From positions 1-64,000 of the forward strand of contig CAKZQC010000036.1 of NCBI GenBank assembly GCA_937139495.1: DNA of 64,000 nucleotides. Reading direction: 5' to 3'. Each line of letters opens with the position of its first letter. Positions within the stretch are counted from its first letter, which is position 1. Source of the stretch: an uncultured Saprospiraceae bacterium. GTDB lineage: Bacteria; Bacteroidota; Bacteroidia; Chitinophagales; Saprospiraceae. The position numbers were made by a program, and so were the translations under genes. The notes below the pieces were generated by a model. It was not told the DNA's origin, did not search any database, and worked only from the letters and a program-made list of their open reading frames with translations. Shown piece after piece: positions 9,604-18,458 of the stretch.

Positions 9604-10071
9604 ATGAATTCCCAAAATCCCTATTTACTATTTTTAGTATTCTTTCTTTTCTTCTGTAATGATAGTTTTGCTCAGTTGGATACCATAAAGATCAACCTAG
9701 ACGAACTAATTATATCAGATACTGGATTGGTAATTCATTATGATTTGCCAAAGCATTTGTTTGAGAACAGAGTAGGTCAAACCTATCATGTTCCAATACA
9801 AACCTATACAGAAGATAGTAGTGCTTCTTACTATATTCCTTCCATTAAGACCTATAATACAATTATAAGGAGACTAAGCCAACCTAAGGCTATAGGACGA
9901 AAATCATTTAGTCAATTAGAAGAAAATTGGCATCTATTCATACTTGTAGGAGCGATTCAAACTTATCCAGTAACTCACTATACACCACTTCAAATCCAAT
10001 TAATTCGCTTATCAGATGGATTTGAGCGTAAAACAACGGTCAACATACAATATCATATAGTAGATGATTAA
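9604..10071 (+). CDS. Small secreted protein, type A (copy 1 of a four-gene tandem family)
   Basis: The 155-residue product has a signal peptide (MNSQNPYLLFLVFFLFF...SFAQ) followed by the family start LDTIKINLDEL and a probable beta-rich domain ending in YHIVDD. I do not recognise the family. I chose the ATG at 9604 because copies 3 and 4 begin with the same MNS(Q/K)N(P/S)YLLF sequence. It is most similar to the broken copy 3 (IHYDL, DSSA, NTI) and less to copies 2 and 4, which gives an alternating A-B-A'-B' order. There is no T9SS sorting domain, so Sec export to the periplasm or beyond is inferred. Confidence 0.75.
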   Translation: MNSQNPYLLFLVFFLFFCNDSFAQLDTIKINLDELIISDTGLVIHYDLPKHLFENRVGQTYHVPIQTYTEDSSASYYIPSIKTYNTIIRRLSQPKAIGRKSFSQLEENWHLFILVGAIQTYPVTHYTPLQIQLIRLSDGFERKTTVNIQYHIVDD

Positions 10072-10135
10072 CAATTCATTTTCCCTACATAATAACCTTA
10101 ATCAGAAAGTTATTTAGAACTCATAAACGCCAATT

Positions 10136-10603
10136 ATGTCTTGGAAGAAATTAAAAAATTGCAGTAAAATATTTTCAATATTTTTACTTTTAACAATACA
10201 CAACTTAGCTTTAGGACAGCAGGTAGATACGATACACATCAATCTTGATAGCCTAACAGCTGATGATGGTATCTTAGAAATTGACTATAATATTTCTGAA
10301 AAATATTGTGGGAGTAAGCTGCATATTCCCATAGTATTGAGAACAACAAGCACTTCAAAAGTTTACTCCATATCTAATTTTTTAGGCAATGGTGATAGTT
10401 GTTTCTTAGGTAAGACGGGAGCGATTATATCCTCTAAAAATACTGTTGTTAATTGGCATTTGTTAGAGCATTTGTATGGGAAAGATTGCAAAAGTAACCG
10501 AAAATGGTTATATGGAAAACTAGACTATACCAGTCTTTCTAAAGACATAGGAGGAATTAATCATCAAAAAAAGATAAAAATAAATTACCACTACATAGAA
10601 TAA
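10136..10603 (+). CDS. Small secreted protein, type B (copy 2)
   Basis: A 155-residue protein starting MSWKKLKNCSKIFSIFLLL with a signal peptide ending LALGQQ. The mature part begins VDTIHINLDSL and contains LHIPIVL, SKVYSI, GNGDS and NWHL, all matched in copy 4 (LSIPIVL, SKVYVI, GNGDS, DWQL). Its N terminus differs from copies 1, 3 and 4, so this copy either lacks or has lost the shared 5' cassette. It contains three cysteines that copy 4 largely retains, which suggests a disulphide. The function is unknown. Confidence 0.75.
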   Translation: MSWKKLKNCSKIFSIFLLLTIHNLALGQQVDTIHINLDSLTADDGILEIDYNISEKYCGSKLHIPIVLRTTSTSKVYSISNFLGNGDSCFLGKTGAIISSKNTVVNWHLLEHLYGKDCKSNRKWLYGKLDYTSLSKDIGGINHQKKIKINYHYIE

Positions 10604-10611
10604 CTTCGACT

Positions 10612-11077
10612 ATGAATTCCAAAAATTCCTATTTACTATTTACTATTTATAATATTCGCTCTGTTCTTCAGTAATGATACTTTTGCACAGTTAGACACGA
10701 TTGTCCTAAATCTTGACGAATTAGCACTGAGTGATACGACTATAATTGTGCATTATGATTTATCTAAAAAACTGATAGATAGTACGAAAGGTAAAAGTCT
10801 TAAAATACCACTTCAGCTAGTAACAAAAGATAGTAGTGCTGTTTATGCCGTCACTCTATTTAGGACACCCAATACTATTTTATCAAAATTGAGTAAAGGC
10901 ATAATTTTAGGTTACCCTGAAGATAAACCTGTATCAGATTGGCAGCTGTATCGATTTATCTCTACTTCCAATCCGTACAACAAACGCAAAGATTACTTGA
11001 CTATTGATTTCATCAATCTTCACAAACAGTTGGAGTCCCACAAACGTATAGCAGTACATTATTACATAAATGACTAA
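10612..11077 (+). pseudogene. Small secreted protein, type A (copy 3), frameshifted in the signal peptide
   Basis: The ATG at 10612 starts MNSKNSYLLF, as in copies 1 and 4, but three exact CTATTTA units (10629-10649) follow where the other copies have one CTATTTA plus CTATTTT. The extra 7 bases shift the frame and stop it after 20 codons (TAA at 10672-10674). Removing one unit restores an intact signal peptide (...FALFFSNDTFAQ) running into LDTIVLNLDEL. The downstream frame is open to 11077, with a GTG at 10748 but no signal peptide. The repeat could make this a reversible on/off switch rather than a dead gene. Confidence 0.8.
10629..10649. repeat. Tandem CTATTTA x3
   Basis: Three perfect 7-bp units lie inside the signal-peptide codons of copy 3. 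Because 7 is not a multiple of 3, gain or loss of one unit switches the reading frame. Confidence 0.9.
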
Positions 11078-11093
11078 GCAGTGTTCAAACACA

Positions 11094-11129
11094 GGCTACT
11101 AGGGAATATTTCCTTAGTAGCCTTTTTTT
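11094..11129 (+). terminator. Second copy of the cassette hairpin
   Basis: Arms 11094-11106 and 11110-11122 pair with one G-U around TAT and end in seven Ts. It lies 17 bases after copy 3 and repeats 9525-9563 almost exactly. The following 100 or so bases, up to the copy 4 signal peptide, are also nearly identical to 9560-9680. Confidence 0.75.
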
Positions 11130-11169
11130 GGTTTGGTGTTTGATGCAAATCATTAAAATACCTTCGACT

Positions 11170-11643
11170 ATGAATTCCCAAAATCCCTATTTACTATTTT
11201 TAGTGTTCTTTATTTTCTTTAGTAAAAATAGTTTTGCTCAGACAGACACGATTCATTTGGATTTAGACAGCATTAGTTTGACAGATAAAATAGTACAAAT
11301 TAACCATGCCATTCCTACAAAAAAATGTGGCTTGGGTAACCTATCTATTCCTATTGTCTTGAAAGGTAGTGACACTTCCAAAGTATATGTTATTATTGGT
11401 TTTGTAGGCAATGGAGATAGTGCTATTTCAAAGAAAAAGTCCAATAGCAATATTATCCTTCCCAACACAGGAACAGCAGTAGTAGATTGGCAATTGAGTG
11501 AAAACTTAAATCGTGCCGACTGTACCCAAAATAGACAAGTGCTATTTTTGAGATTACGTTATTCTATCAATGATATAGCAGAAGGAGGACAGTATGATTA
11601 TCACGAAAAAATAATTCGTTTGTCTTATCACTATACAGATTGA
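11170..11643 (+). CDS. Small secreted protein, type B (copy 4)
   Basis: This 157-residue protein has the same 5' flank and signal peptide as copy 1 (MNSQNPYLLFLVFFIFF...SFAQ), but a mature domain like copy 2 (TDTIHLDLDSI, LSIPIVL, FVGNGDS). It is therefore a chimera at the level of sequence similarity: cassette-type start and B-type body. That suggests recombination or gene conversion within the array. I use the ATG at 11170 because it starts the shared signal peptide. The function is unknown. Confidence 0.75.
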   Translation: MNSQNPYLLFLVFFIFFSKNSFAQTDTIHLDLDSISLTDKIVQINHAIPTKKCGLGNLSIPIVLKGSDTSKVYVIIGFVGNGDSAISKKKSNSNIILPNTGTAVVDWQLSENLNRADCTQNRQVLFLRLRYSINDIAEGGQYDYHEKIIRLSYHYTD

Positions 11644-11893
11644 ATACAGAAATTTATATAGAAATCAGATGGAAAAAACAACAATCAACTAGACCGAGTT
11701 ATCAAAGTAGCCATACTTCAATAACTCATTTCTTTTTAACGAATACCTAGCATTTACTTTTTTGACACACTCTAACAATCGGTTAAACAAGTGGTTAGTT
11801 GTAGTTTGTTATAGCAATTTTAATTTATAATGTGTATTTTGATAGACTTTTTGAGTAGCCCCATTGGTCTACCGCACGAAAAACTACTAAATT

Positions 11894-14755
11894 ATGCACA
11901 AAAAATTACTAGCATTTGCTATTGCTTTAGGTTGGTTCGGCTCTGCTACCGCTCAGAGCAACAACAACGGGCAACTGGATGACATTTCAGAATTTGCAAC
12001 AAAGCAAACCATTCCTATTCGTATGCCCGGAGGGATTGAATTACAAACCAATATCTTTTTGCCAATTACATCCGACAGCATGATGGTGACCACTACTGTC
12101 AGTGGGCAACAAGTTACTTTCGAGCTGATTCCGAAAGGAACGCAACTGATGATTTATCCGACGATGATCAATAGTTTGGGCGATACGGTCGCCAATCCGA
12201 ATCCGTATCAATTGCCGATGGTATTCACGCGTAGCCCGTACGATAAAGAAGGCGACGACATAGGAGGGGCAGTCTTTCCGTTTTTTGGTTATGCCTATGC
12301 CATACAAGATATGCGCGGACGCTATGCTTCCGATGGCGTTTATATGCCGATGTACAGCGATAGTTGGAAAAAAGCACCGTATTACAACCACAATCATTTA
12401 TTGGATATTACCGCTACGGCGGATTCTGCCAATGGAAAATTCCATGAAGATGGCTACAGTAGTTATCAATATCTACTCAATGAGTATAAGAAAGATTATG
12501 ACTTAAATAATGATGGCATCACTGATGTCAATGATTTTGTTTGTAATGGTTCTATGGGTATGTTTGGTGCTTCTGCATTGGGCAACAGCCAATACCAACT
12601 CGCTGCTGCACACCGTATCGACACCGCAGGTAGAGGCATGAAATGTCTAGTGCCCGTAGTAGCGACCAACGAGCATTACAACGTAACGGGTTATAACAAT
12701 GGCGTGTATCGCAATATGATTGCGAGTGGCTGGATAACAGGTCAATTGAGAGATATTGACAACACGATTGGAAGTGATAACGACATTCAAAATAATGTCC
12801 ATACCCCTTTTGATTTTGGTCTATCAACCGAAGCACAAGTGATCGACATGGGTATTACACACATCACAACTGCCAAGTTCAATACCAATTTTGCTTCGGC
12901 ATATCCGAACAGTATTAGCCGCTCGGATATGGACGCTAGTCATGCTCCTGTCGATGCACTCGGCGAAGGCGACATCAATGGTACACAATCTAGATATACC
13001 AACATGAATGTACCTGCGTACCACCTCACGGGCTGGTATGATATTTTCATCAATGGGCAAATTGATACTTGGAAAAAAATGAAAGCCAATGCTGCTGGAA
13101 GTACAGGCAGCTTGCAGAAATTAGTAATCGGACCTTGGGCACACCAAACGATTGGTTCTCGCCAAACAGGCGACCAAATTTATGCAGAAAATGTAGGTGA
13201 TGTTATTGATGTACCATTGAGTGGGCTTGACCCCAACAATCTGGATTTGGCAACACTCGTCAACTCTGAACTATTGGGTTGGTATCGCTACAACTTGAAT
13301 GAGCGTGGACACGTACATTTGGGTGCTCCTGTGGTGCGTATTCCAGAGAGCCAAAATTGGCAAAGTGCAGGCACTTATACCTTCCGTGTTCCTGCTGCCG
13401 ATTACGATATTGCTTGGATAGATATGATCAACTTTTTGGGTGGAATAAAAGGCTTGCCTGATATGCCCGTAGAAGTTAACTTTGGTTTTGGGACTACTAT
13501 GACTACCGTCAATGTGCCACCGATGAGCAACGCGCCTTTTGTATTGAACGATACGCTAGAAGCACCGAATACCGACAATTTCAAAGAAGATGTAGCAGAT
13601 ATTCGTTTCTATGTCGTTGGACCTACCGATAGCATGCCTATCAATAATGGCGTTGGTAATTATTGGTATCATACCGATGATTTTCCACTCTCTACCCAGC
13701 ACGCTAACTTTGTTCCCTATTACTTGCACCAAAATGGGGTGCTTGATGGCAATGCACCAGTAATGGACGAAGGACTATTGACCTATGAACACAACCCTGA
13801 TGCACCTGTGGTGACTGTAGGAGGTGCCAATATGATTGTGCGTACGCCACAAGATACTCGCAACTCACAAGGTCAAATGAACTATGCCGATACTGCTTTT
13901 GCGGCTTTGACTATGAACAATACAGGAGTCATACAATTTGAGACGGCAGTACTTGCCGACACCTTATCTATTATTGGTTTTCCTAAAGCGACGCTTTACG
14001 CCAAATCGAATCCTAGAGGCGTAGGAAGTGGCGAAACAGATGCCGACTTTTTTGTACGTATTTTAGATGTATATCCTGATGGCAGAGAATTTAATGTAGT
14101 AGAAGGTGCCGTAAGTGCTAGAGCTAGAGCCTACGCCAAAAGTATCTATGACGGCAACGAAAACGATACCGCTGCGTATAGCAATATTAATATTGACCAA
14201 TGGTACGAATATCAATTCGAAATGCTACCCATTGCCTATACTTTTGGTAGAGGACACAGCATGAAAGTATTGATTAGTAGTGGCAATTTCCCTCGTTATC
14301 AATCCAATGCGAACGTACCGATTGAGCAAGGTGATTTTTTCAGAAGATTGCCCAATGACGGACAGACCTACACCTACCAAGGTCAGACTTACAGTCCACG
14401 TATTGCAGACAATAGTATTGCATTTTCGGACGTGCGTCGTTCTCGTATAGAATTGCCTGTAGTAGGTGCTCCACTTATGACCGACGTAGAAAAAGCAACC
14501 ACTACGGAAGCCAATACTTTTGCGGTACAACTGTACCCAAACCCCACTACGGACAACGCTACTATTAGTACCAAGGAAGCCGATAATTTTGATCTATTGG
14601 TGTACAATTCACTAGGACAGATTGTTTATCAAAAAAATTATACCGCTCGTCAACATACTATTGATTTGACTACATTGGCAGCAGGTGTCTATACCGTACA
14701 GTTGACCAATACCACCACACAACAGATAGCAACACAACAAGTAACTAAACGATAG
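11894..14755 (+). CDS. T9SS-exported S15/CocE-like alpha/beta-hydrolase
   Basis: This 953-residue protein belongs to the X-Pro dipeptidyl-peptidase (S15)/CocE family of serine acyl hydrolases that cut peptides or esters. After a signal peptide (1-20) come RSPYDKEG, AIQDMRGRYASDG, the nucleophile elbow GASALG (Ser about 227), GWYDIF and the probable catalytic His in GPWAHQ. The jelly-roll PepX C-terminal domain follows (RIELPV near its end). The last 75 or so residues are a type A T9SS sorting domain (LYPNPTTD... GVYTVQL), so the enzyme should be exported across the outer membrane. An EF-hand/dockerin-like loop, DLNNDGITDVND, is inserted shortly before the elbow and may bind calcium. Substrate is not predictable. 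Confidence 0.88.
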   Translation: MHKKLLAFAIALGWFGSATAQSNNNGQLDDISEFATKQTIPIRMPGGIELQTNIFLPITSDSMMVTTTVSGQQVTFELIPKGTQLMIYPTMINSLGDTVANPNPYQLPMVFTRSPYDKEGDDIGGAVFPFFGYAYAIQDMRGRYASDGVYMPMYSDSWKKAPYYNHNHLLDITATADSANGKFHEDGYSSYQYLLNEYKKDYDLNNDGITDVNDFVCNGSMGMFGASALGNSQYQLAAAHRIDTAGRGMKCLVPVVATNEHYNVTGYNNGVYRNMIASGWITGQLRDIDNTIGSDNDIQNNVHTPFDFGLSTEAQVIDMGITHITTAKFNTNFASAYPNSISRSDMDASHAPVDALGEGDINGTQSRYTNMNVPAYHLTGWYDIFINGQIDTWKKMKANAAGSTGSLQKLVIGPWAHQTIGSRQTGDQIYAENVGDVIDVPLSGLDPNNLDLATLVNSELLGWYRYNLNERGHVHLGAPVVRIPESQNWQSAGTYTFRVPAADYDIAWIDMINFLGGIKGLPDMPVEVNFGFGTTMTTVNVPPMSNAPFVLNDTLEAPNTDNFKEDVADIRFYVVGPTDSMPINNGVGNYWYHTDDFPLSTQHANFVPYYLHQNGVLDGNAPVMDEGLLTYEHNPDAPVVTVGGANMIVRTPQDTRNSQGQMNYADTAFAALTMNNTGVIQFETAVLADTLSIIGFPKATLYAKSNPRGVGSGETDADFFVRILDVYPDGREFNVVEGAVSARARAYAKSIYDGNENDTAAYSNINIDQWYEYQFEMLPIAYTFGRGHSMKVLISSGNFPRYQSNANVPIEQGDFFRRLPNDGQTYTYQGQTYSPRIADNSIAFSDVRRSRIELPVVGAPLMTDVEKATTTEANTFAVQLYPNPTTDNATISTKEADNFDLLVYNSLGQIVYQKNYTARQHTIDLTTLAAGVYTVQLTNTTTQQIATQQVTKR

Positions 14756-14776
14756 AGATAGAGATTTGAAAAGGAG

Positions 14777-14811
14777 AGCCTTCAGTACAGAATCGTGCTG
14801 AAGGCTTTTTT
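14777..14811 (+). terminator. Terminator of the S15/CocE-like gene
   Basis: AGCCTTCAGTAC and GTGCTGAAGGCT pair with one G-U around a 6-base loop, followed by six Ts (14806-14811). No gene is visible in the rest of 14812-15019. Confidence 0.85.
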
Positions 14812-15019
14812 ATTGGGTGGTTACCCCAAATAAAATTTCTTATTTTAACTATTGCAATAGCAAATTGGCGGTCGTTTTACACAAACTATGAGCTATTTCA
14901 TGGCTAAATACCTTTTTATTAAAATTAGATTTTTATATTTGATAGTAATTCTATAACTTAACTGCCTAATAGCATACCAAACCTTAGTACACCAACACGC
15001 TATAATACTAGCCTATACC

Positions 15020-16759
15020 ATGACAGAACAAGAATTGATCGAGAGAGAAGAACTTTTGGAAGACATACTAGATGCCTTAGAAGAGGGAGATTATGAAGAA
15101 GTAGAGGACTTATCAGATGATGCCATTGAGCAATTTCCAGAAGAAGCATTTGGTTATTTCTACCTAGGCGAATCTTTGTTTTTTCAGACCGAATACGAAG
15201 AGGCAATAGAATACTATCAAAAGGCAATAGAATTAGCGACCGACAATTCGGATTACAAAGCTCGTTTGGCACTCATGTATTCCAAAATGCACCGAGAGGA
15301 AGAAGCCAAGCAAATCTATAAAACAATACTAGATGCTAACCCTGATCATATTGGTTCGCTGTTGGCACTAGGCGTATTAGAATTCAATGTCAATGAACCA
15401 AAAGCAGCTTTAGTTTACCTCAACCAAGCACTAGAACTAGATGCCGATTATGTAGATGGGTACCGCATTCGTTCGTTGGTACACCAGCAGCTCAATATGT
15501 TTGAGCCAGCACTCGAAGATTTGGAACATGCTTTATTAACCTACCCCACCGATTCGGAATTATTACTACAAAAAATAGACTTGCACGACTTCTTGAATCA
15601 AGAAAAAGCTGCTTGCGAAACCTTTGAAGCATGGATTGCACTGGACGAAGAATCAACAGAGCGTTTGTCGGCTTATGCCGAATACTTGATGCAAAAAGCC
15701 GATTTTGCAGCTGCCGAAAAACAATATACCTTAGCCATCGAAAAAGAAATCTTTGGAGATTTGGCAGCCTTATATAGTATTCTCAACCGTGGTTGGGCTC
15801 GCTTGCGTCTTGACAAACTCGACGAGGCAATGGCTGATTTCCGCAAGACAATCAAGCTAGATGCCAAAATAAGCGGCGCTTATATGGGGATGGCGGAAGC
15901 TAAAGCCAAACAGGGTGACCTCGATTCTGCCGTTACTTTTATTGATATGGGTATCAATGTCGCTGTCGAAGACCTCTGGATGCTTTATGACAAAAAAGGC
16001 GAAATATACGTTATCGCTAAAGAATGGGATTTGGCGAAAGCTGCTTACCAAAACAATATCAATATGCCTGATGACCGTTCTAAGTCTGAAGGATATTTTG
16101 GTTTGGGCAATCTCTACCAGCAACAAGGCGACCTACAAAATGCCTACCTAGCTTGGAAAGAAGCCGATACCTATATGCACATTTATGCGGCACAAAAAAT
16201 AGAAGAATTCTGTCAAGAAATGATTGCTGCCGAAGCCGAAGCCAACGCTGCGACCTTGGTCGCCAATATGCAAGATGATTTTATTGCGAATGCTCAATCG
16301 AAACTACTCGCTCCATTCTTGCACAAGCTCTGGACAGTTGATGTCAAAGCTACTGCAGATAGCAACCCGATGTTTGCCGAAATTCCGCCTGCTATTGAGA
16401 AACAAATCATGAGTCTGCTCAATAATATTTGTGTCGGAATCGAGCCAGAAGGTATTTTTGTACTCAATCCAGGACAAAGTGGCGTTCGATTGGTTTATAA
16501 TATCGAATCCGAAGAAGCAAGCACAATCCACATTGGCGGAATTCCACTCAATGGCAGTGAAAAACGGACATTCTCGCTCACCAAAAAAGGCGACCATTTG
16601 ATATTAGGTGGTTTTGGCGAAGCCGATGCCGATATTCCTTTGTATATGCAGGCGGTGTCTATACACGATTTGCCAAAAGCGACTCAAAAGGCATTGGCAG
16701 AAGCAGAACAAAAAGGTAAATTAGCCTTCATGGGCAAAGCATTTTTAGAATTGTTGTAA
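15020..16759 (+). CDS. TPR-repeat protein
   Basis: A 579-residue acidic protein without a signal peptide, so probably cytoplasmic. Residues about 10-390 are a run of TPR helices (for example FGYFYLGESLFFQTEYEEAI, AKQIYKTILDANPDH, AYMGMAEAKAKQGDLDSAV). After an alanine-rich helix (about 395-420), the C-terminal 150 residues form a different, mixed alpha/beta domain that I do not recognise. TPR arrays mediate protein-protein contacts; no partner is suggested by the neighbours. It ends at a strong terminator and appears monocistronic. Confidence 0.8.
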   Translation: MTEQELIEREELLEDILDALEEGDYEEVEDLSDDAIEQFPEEAFGYFYLGESLFFQTEYEEAIEYYQKAIELATDNSDYKARLALMYSKMHREEEAKQIYKTILDANPDHIGSLLALGVLEFNVNEPKAALVYLNQALELDADYVDGYRIRSLVHQQLNMFEPALEDLEHALLTYPTDSELLLQKIDLHDFLNQEKAACETFEAWIALDEESTERLSAYAEYLMQKADFAAAEKQYTLAIEKEIFGDLAALYSILNRGWARLRLDKLDEAMADFRKTIKLDAKISGAYMGMAEAKAKQGDLDSAVTFIDMGINVAVEDLWMLYDKKGEIYVIAKEWDLAKAAYQNNINMPDDRSKSEGYFGLGNLYQQQGDLQNAYLAWKEADTYMHIYAAQKIEEFCQEMIAAEAEANAATLVANMQDDFIANAQSKLLAPFLHKLWTVDVKATADSNPMFAEIPPAIEKQIMSLLNNICVGIEPEGIFVLNPGQSGVRLVYNIESEEASTIHIGGIPLNGSEKRTFSLTKKGDHLILGGFGEADADIPLYMQAVSIHDLPKATQKALAEAEQKGKLAFMGKAFLELL

Positions 16760-16783
16760 TAAAAGTTATTTTGCCGACTACTT

Positions 16784-16826
16784 TAAGAGCATCTCTAAAA
16801 TTAGTATGATTTTAGAGATGCTCTTA
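16784..16826 (+). terminator. 18-bp perfect hairpin after the TPR gene
   Basis: Arms 16784-16801 and 16809-16826 pair perfectly over 18 bases around a 7-base loop; a short T-rich stretch (TATTTTT) follows. The left arm, with AGAGCATCTCTAAAA, resembles the short recurring element at 50571-50656. Confidence 0.75.
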
Positions 16827-16831
16827 GTATT

Positions 16832-16861
16832 TTTGAGGGTGACTTTAGTAGAATATTTTTG
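16832..16861 (+). promoter_or_regulatory. Candidate promoter for ung
   Basis: TTTG (16832-16835), 18 bases, then TATTTTTG (16854-16861) is one base short of the ideal Bacteroidota spacing. Transcription would begin about 75 bases before the ung start codon. Confidence 0.45.
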
Positions 16862-16946
16862 ACAATTTTGATAAACCTAATCTAGTACTGCCTGTTCTAT
16901 TGGTGGAAGATTATTTTGATAATAACACCCAAAAAGAAGCCTAAAA

Positions 16947-17630
16947 ATGGAAAAAATAACCGACGTACAGATAGAAGAGAGCTGGAAGGTAGCCCTACAA
17001 GAAGAGTTTCAACAAGATTATTTTGTAGCGATCAAGCAAAAGCTAAAAGCTGAAATAGAGGAAGGGAAAGTTATTTACCCAAAAGGTAAACTAATTTTCA
17101 ATGCGTTCAATCAAGTACCTTTGGCACAAGTCAAAGTAGTTATTTTGGGTCAAGATCCCTATCATGGCCCCAATCAAGCCCACGGCTTATCGTTTTCGGT
17201 CCCCATGACTGAGCGAGTCCCTGCATCGCTTCGCAATGTTTATAAAGAGCTCGAAAGTGATATCGAAGGCTTTGTCAAGCCCAAACATGGCAATCTGGAA
17301 GCATGGGCAAAACAAGGCGTTTTTCTCCTAAATGCTTCCCTTACGGTGGAACACAAAAAAGCAGGCTCCCACAAAAAACTAGGCTGGATGAAATTCACCG
17401 ATGCCGTTATTCAAAAAATATCGGACGAGCTAGACGGTGTTGTATTTATGTTGTGGGGCAACTTTGCCAAACAAAAAGCTAGTCTGATTGATGGCAATAA
17501 ACATTTGATATTGGAAGCGGTGCATCCTTCTCCCCTTGCAGGCAATAAGTTTTTGGGCAACAAACATTTCTCTCAAGCCAACGAATATTTGCAGCAGCAA
17601 GGCAAAAATGCCATTGACTGGAAATTGTAA
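16947..17630 (+). CDS. ung: Uracil-DNA glycosylase, family 1
   Basis: Ung removes uracil from DNA after cytosine deamination or dUTP misincorporation and starts base excision repair. The catalytic motif GQDPYHG (Asp at about residue 70) and the DNA-intercalation loop HPSPLA are both intact, along with LLNASLTVE and WGNFA. The 227-residue length is typical. It lies between its own promoter-like element and the exonuclease gene 81 bases downstream, in the same orientation. Confidence 0.97.
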   Translation: MEKITDVQIEESWKVALQEEFQQDYFVAIKQKLKAEIEEGKVIYPKGKLIFNAFNQVPLAQVKVVILGQDPYHGPNQAHGLSFSVPMTERVPASLRNVYKELESDIEGFVKPKHGNLEAWAKQGVFLLNASLTVEHKKAGSHKKLGWMKFTDAVIQKISDELDGVVFMLWGNFAKQKASLIDGNKHLILEAVHPSPLAGNKFLGNKHFSQANEYLQQQGKNAIDWKL

Positions 17631-17645
17631 AATATAGTAGTACCA

Positions 17646-17677
17646 CTTGGTACACTGCTCACAAAAGATTATTTTTG
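17646..17677 (+). promoter_or_regulatory. Candidate promoter for the exonuclease gene
   Basis: A -33-like CTTG (17646-17649) lies 20 bases before TATTTTTG (17670-17677), which matches the -7 consensus. The -33 element and spacing are imperfect. Confidence 0.35.
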
Positions 17678-17711
17678 TGCTACACTAAATCATATCCAAA
17701 AAACAAACGTT

Positions 17712-18452
17712 ATGCTAGAGCAAATTGACCTAAAAGATGTATTGGTACTAGATATAGAAACCGTATCAAATACCAAATCGTACGAAGACTTGAGCGAGCC
17801 GATGCAAAAATTATGGCAAATAAAAGCCGAGCAAATCCAGCGTCGTATGCCTGAAGAAGACCACATGAGTGTCTCCGACTTATTTCCAGAAAAAGCAGGT
17901 ATTTTTGCTGAATTTGGCAAAATTGTTTGTATTTCTGTCGGTGTATTCAAGCAAGTAGAAGGTCAATTAAAGTTCTTTTTGAAGTCCTATTATGGTGCTG
18001 ACGAAAAGAAATTGCTAGAAGAGTTTTCTTCTATGCTCCAAAAATTTATTCCAGATACTCGCTACAAGTATTTGTGTGGACACAATATCAAAGAATTTGA
18101 TATTCCTTACACTTGTCGTCGTATGCTTATCAATGGATTAGAGATGCCCACTGCCCTACAAATCAATGGCAAAAAACCTTGGGAGCTCAATCACCTATTA
18201 GATACCTTGGAGCAATGGAAGTTTGGTGATTACAAAAATTACACGTCGCTCAAATTGCTGTGTGGTGTTTTCAATATCCCAACCCCAAAAGATGATATTG
18301 ATGGTAGCGAAGTGGGCAAAACCTTTTGGAACGAAAACGATGTGGATCGTATCGAAGTCTATTGCAAAAAAGATGTTTTGGCTACTGCTCGCTTACTCAT
18401 GGCGTACAAGTTGATGCCACTTATTGCAGACGAAGATGTCGTTGACAAATAA
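17712..18452 (+). CDS. Predicted 3'-5' exonuclease, PolB-type DEDDy
   Basis: The 246-residue protein matches the family related to the exonuclease domain of DNA polymerase B. ExoI is LVLDIET (Asp14, Glu16), ExoII is GHNIKEFD (Asp130), and ExoIII is YCKKDV (Tyr217, Asp221), so all four acidic residues of a DEDDy exonuclease are visible. It is a stand-alone nuclease without a polymerase domain, presumably trimming DNA or RNA 3' ends. Its closeness to ung suggests, but does not prove, a repair role. The hydroxylase-family gene begins just 6 bases after its stop. Confidence 0.85.
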   Translation: MLEQIDLKDVLVLDIETVSNTKSYEDLSEPMQKLWQIKAEQIQRRMPEEDHMSVSDLFPEKAGIFAEFGKIVCISVGVFKQVEGQLKFFLKSYYGADEKKLLEEFSSMLQKFIPDTRYKYLCGHNIKEFDIPYTCRRMLINGLEMPTALQINGKKPWELNHLLDTLEQWKFGDYKNYTSLKLLCGVFNIPTPKDDIDGSEVGKTFWNENDVDRIEVYCKKDVLATARLLMAYKLMPLIADEDVVDK

Positions 18453-18458
18453 ATTGAC

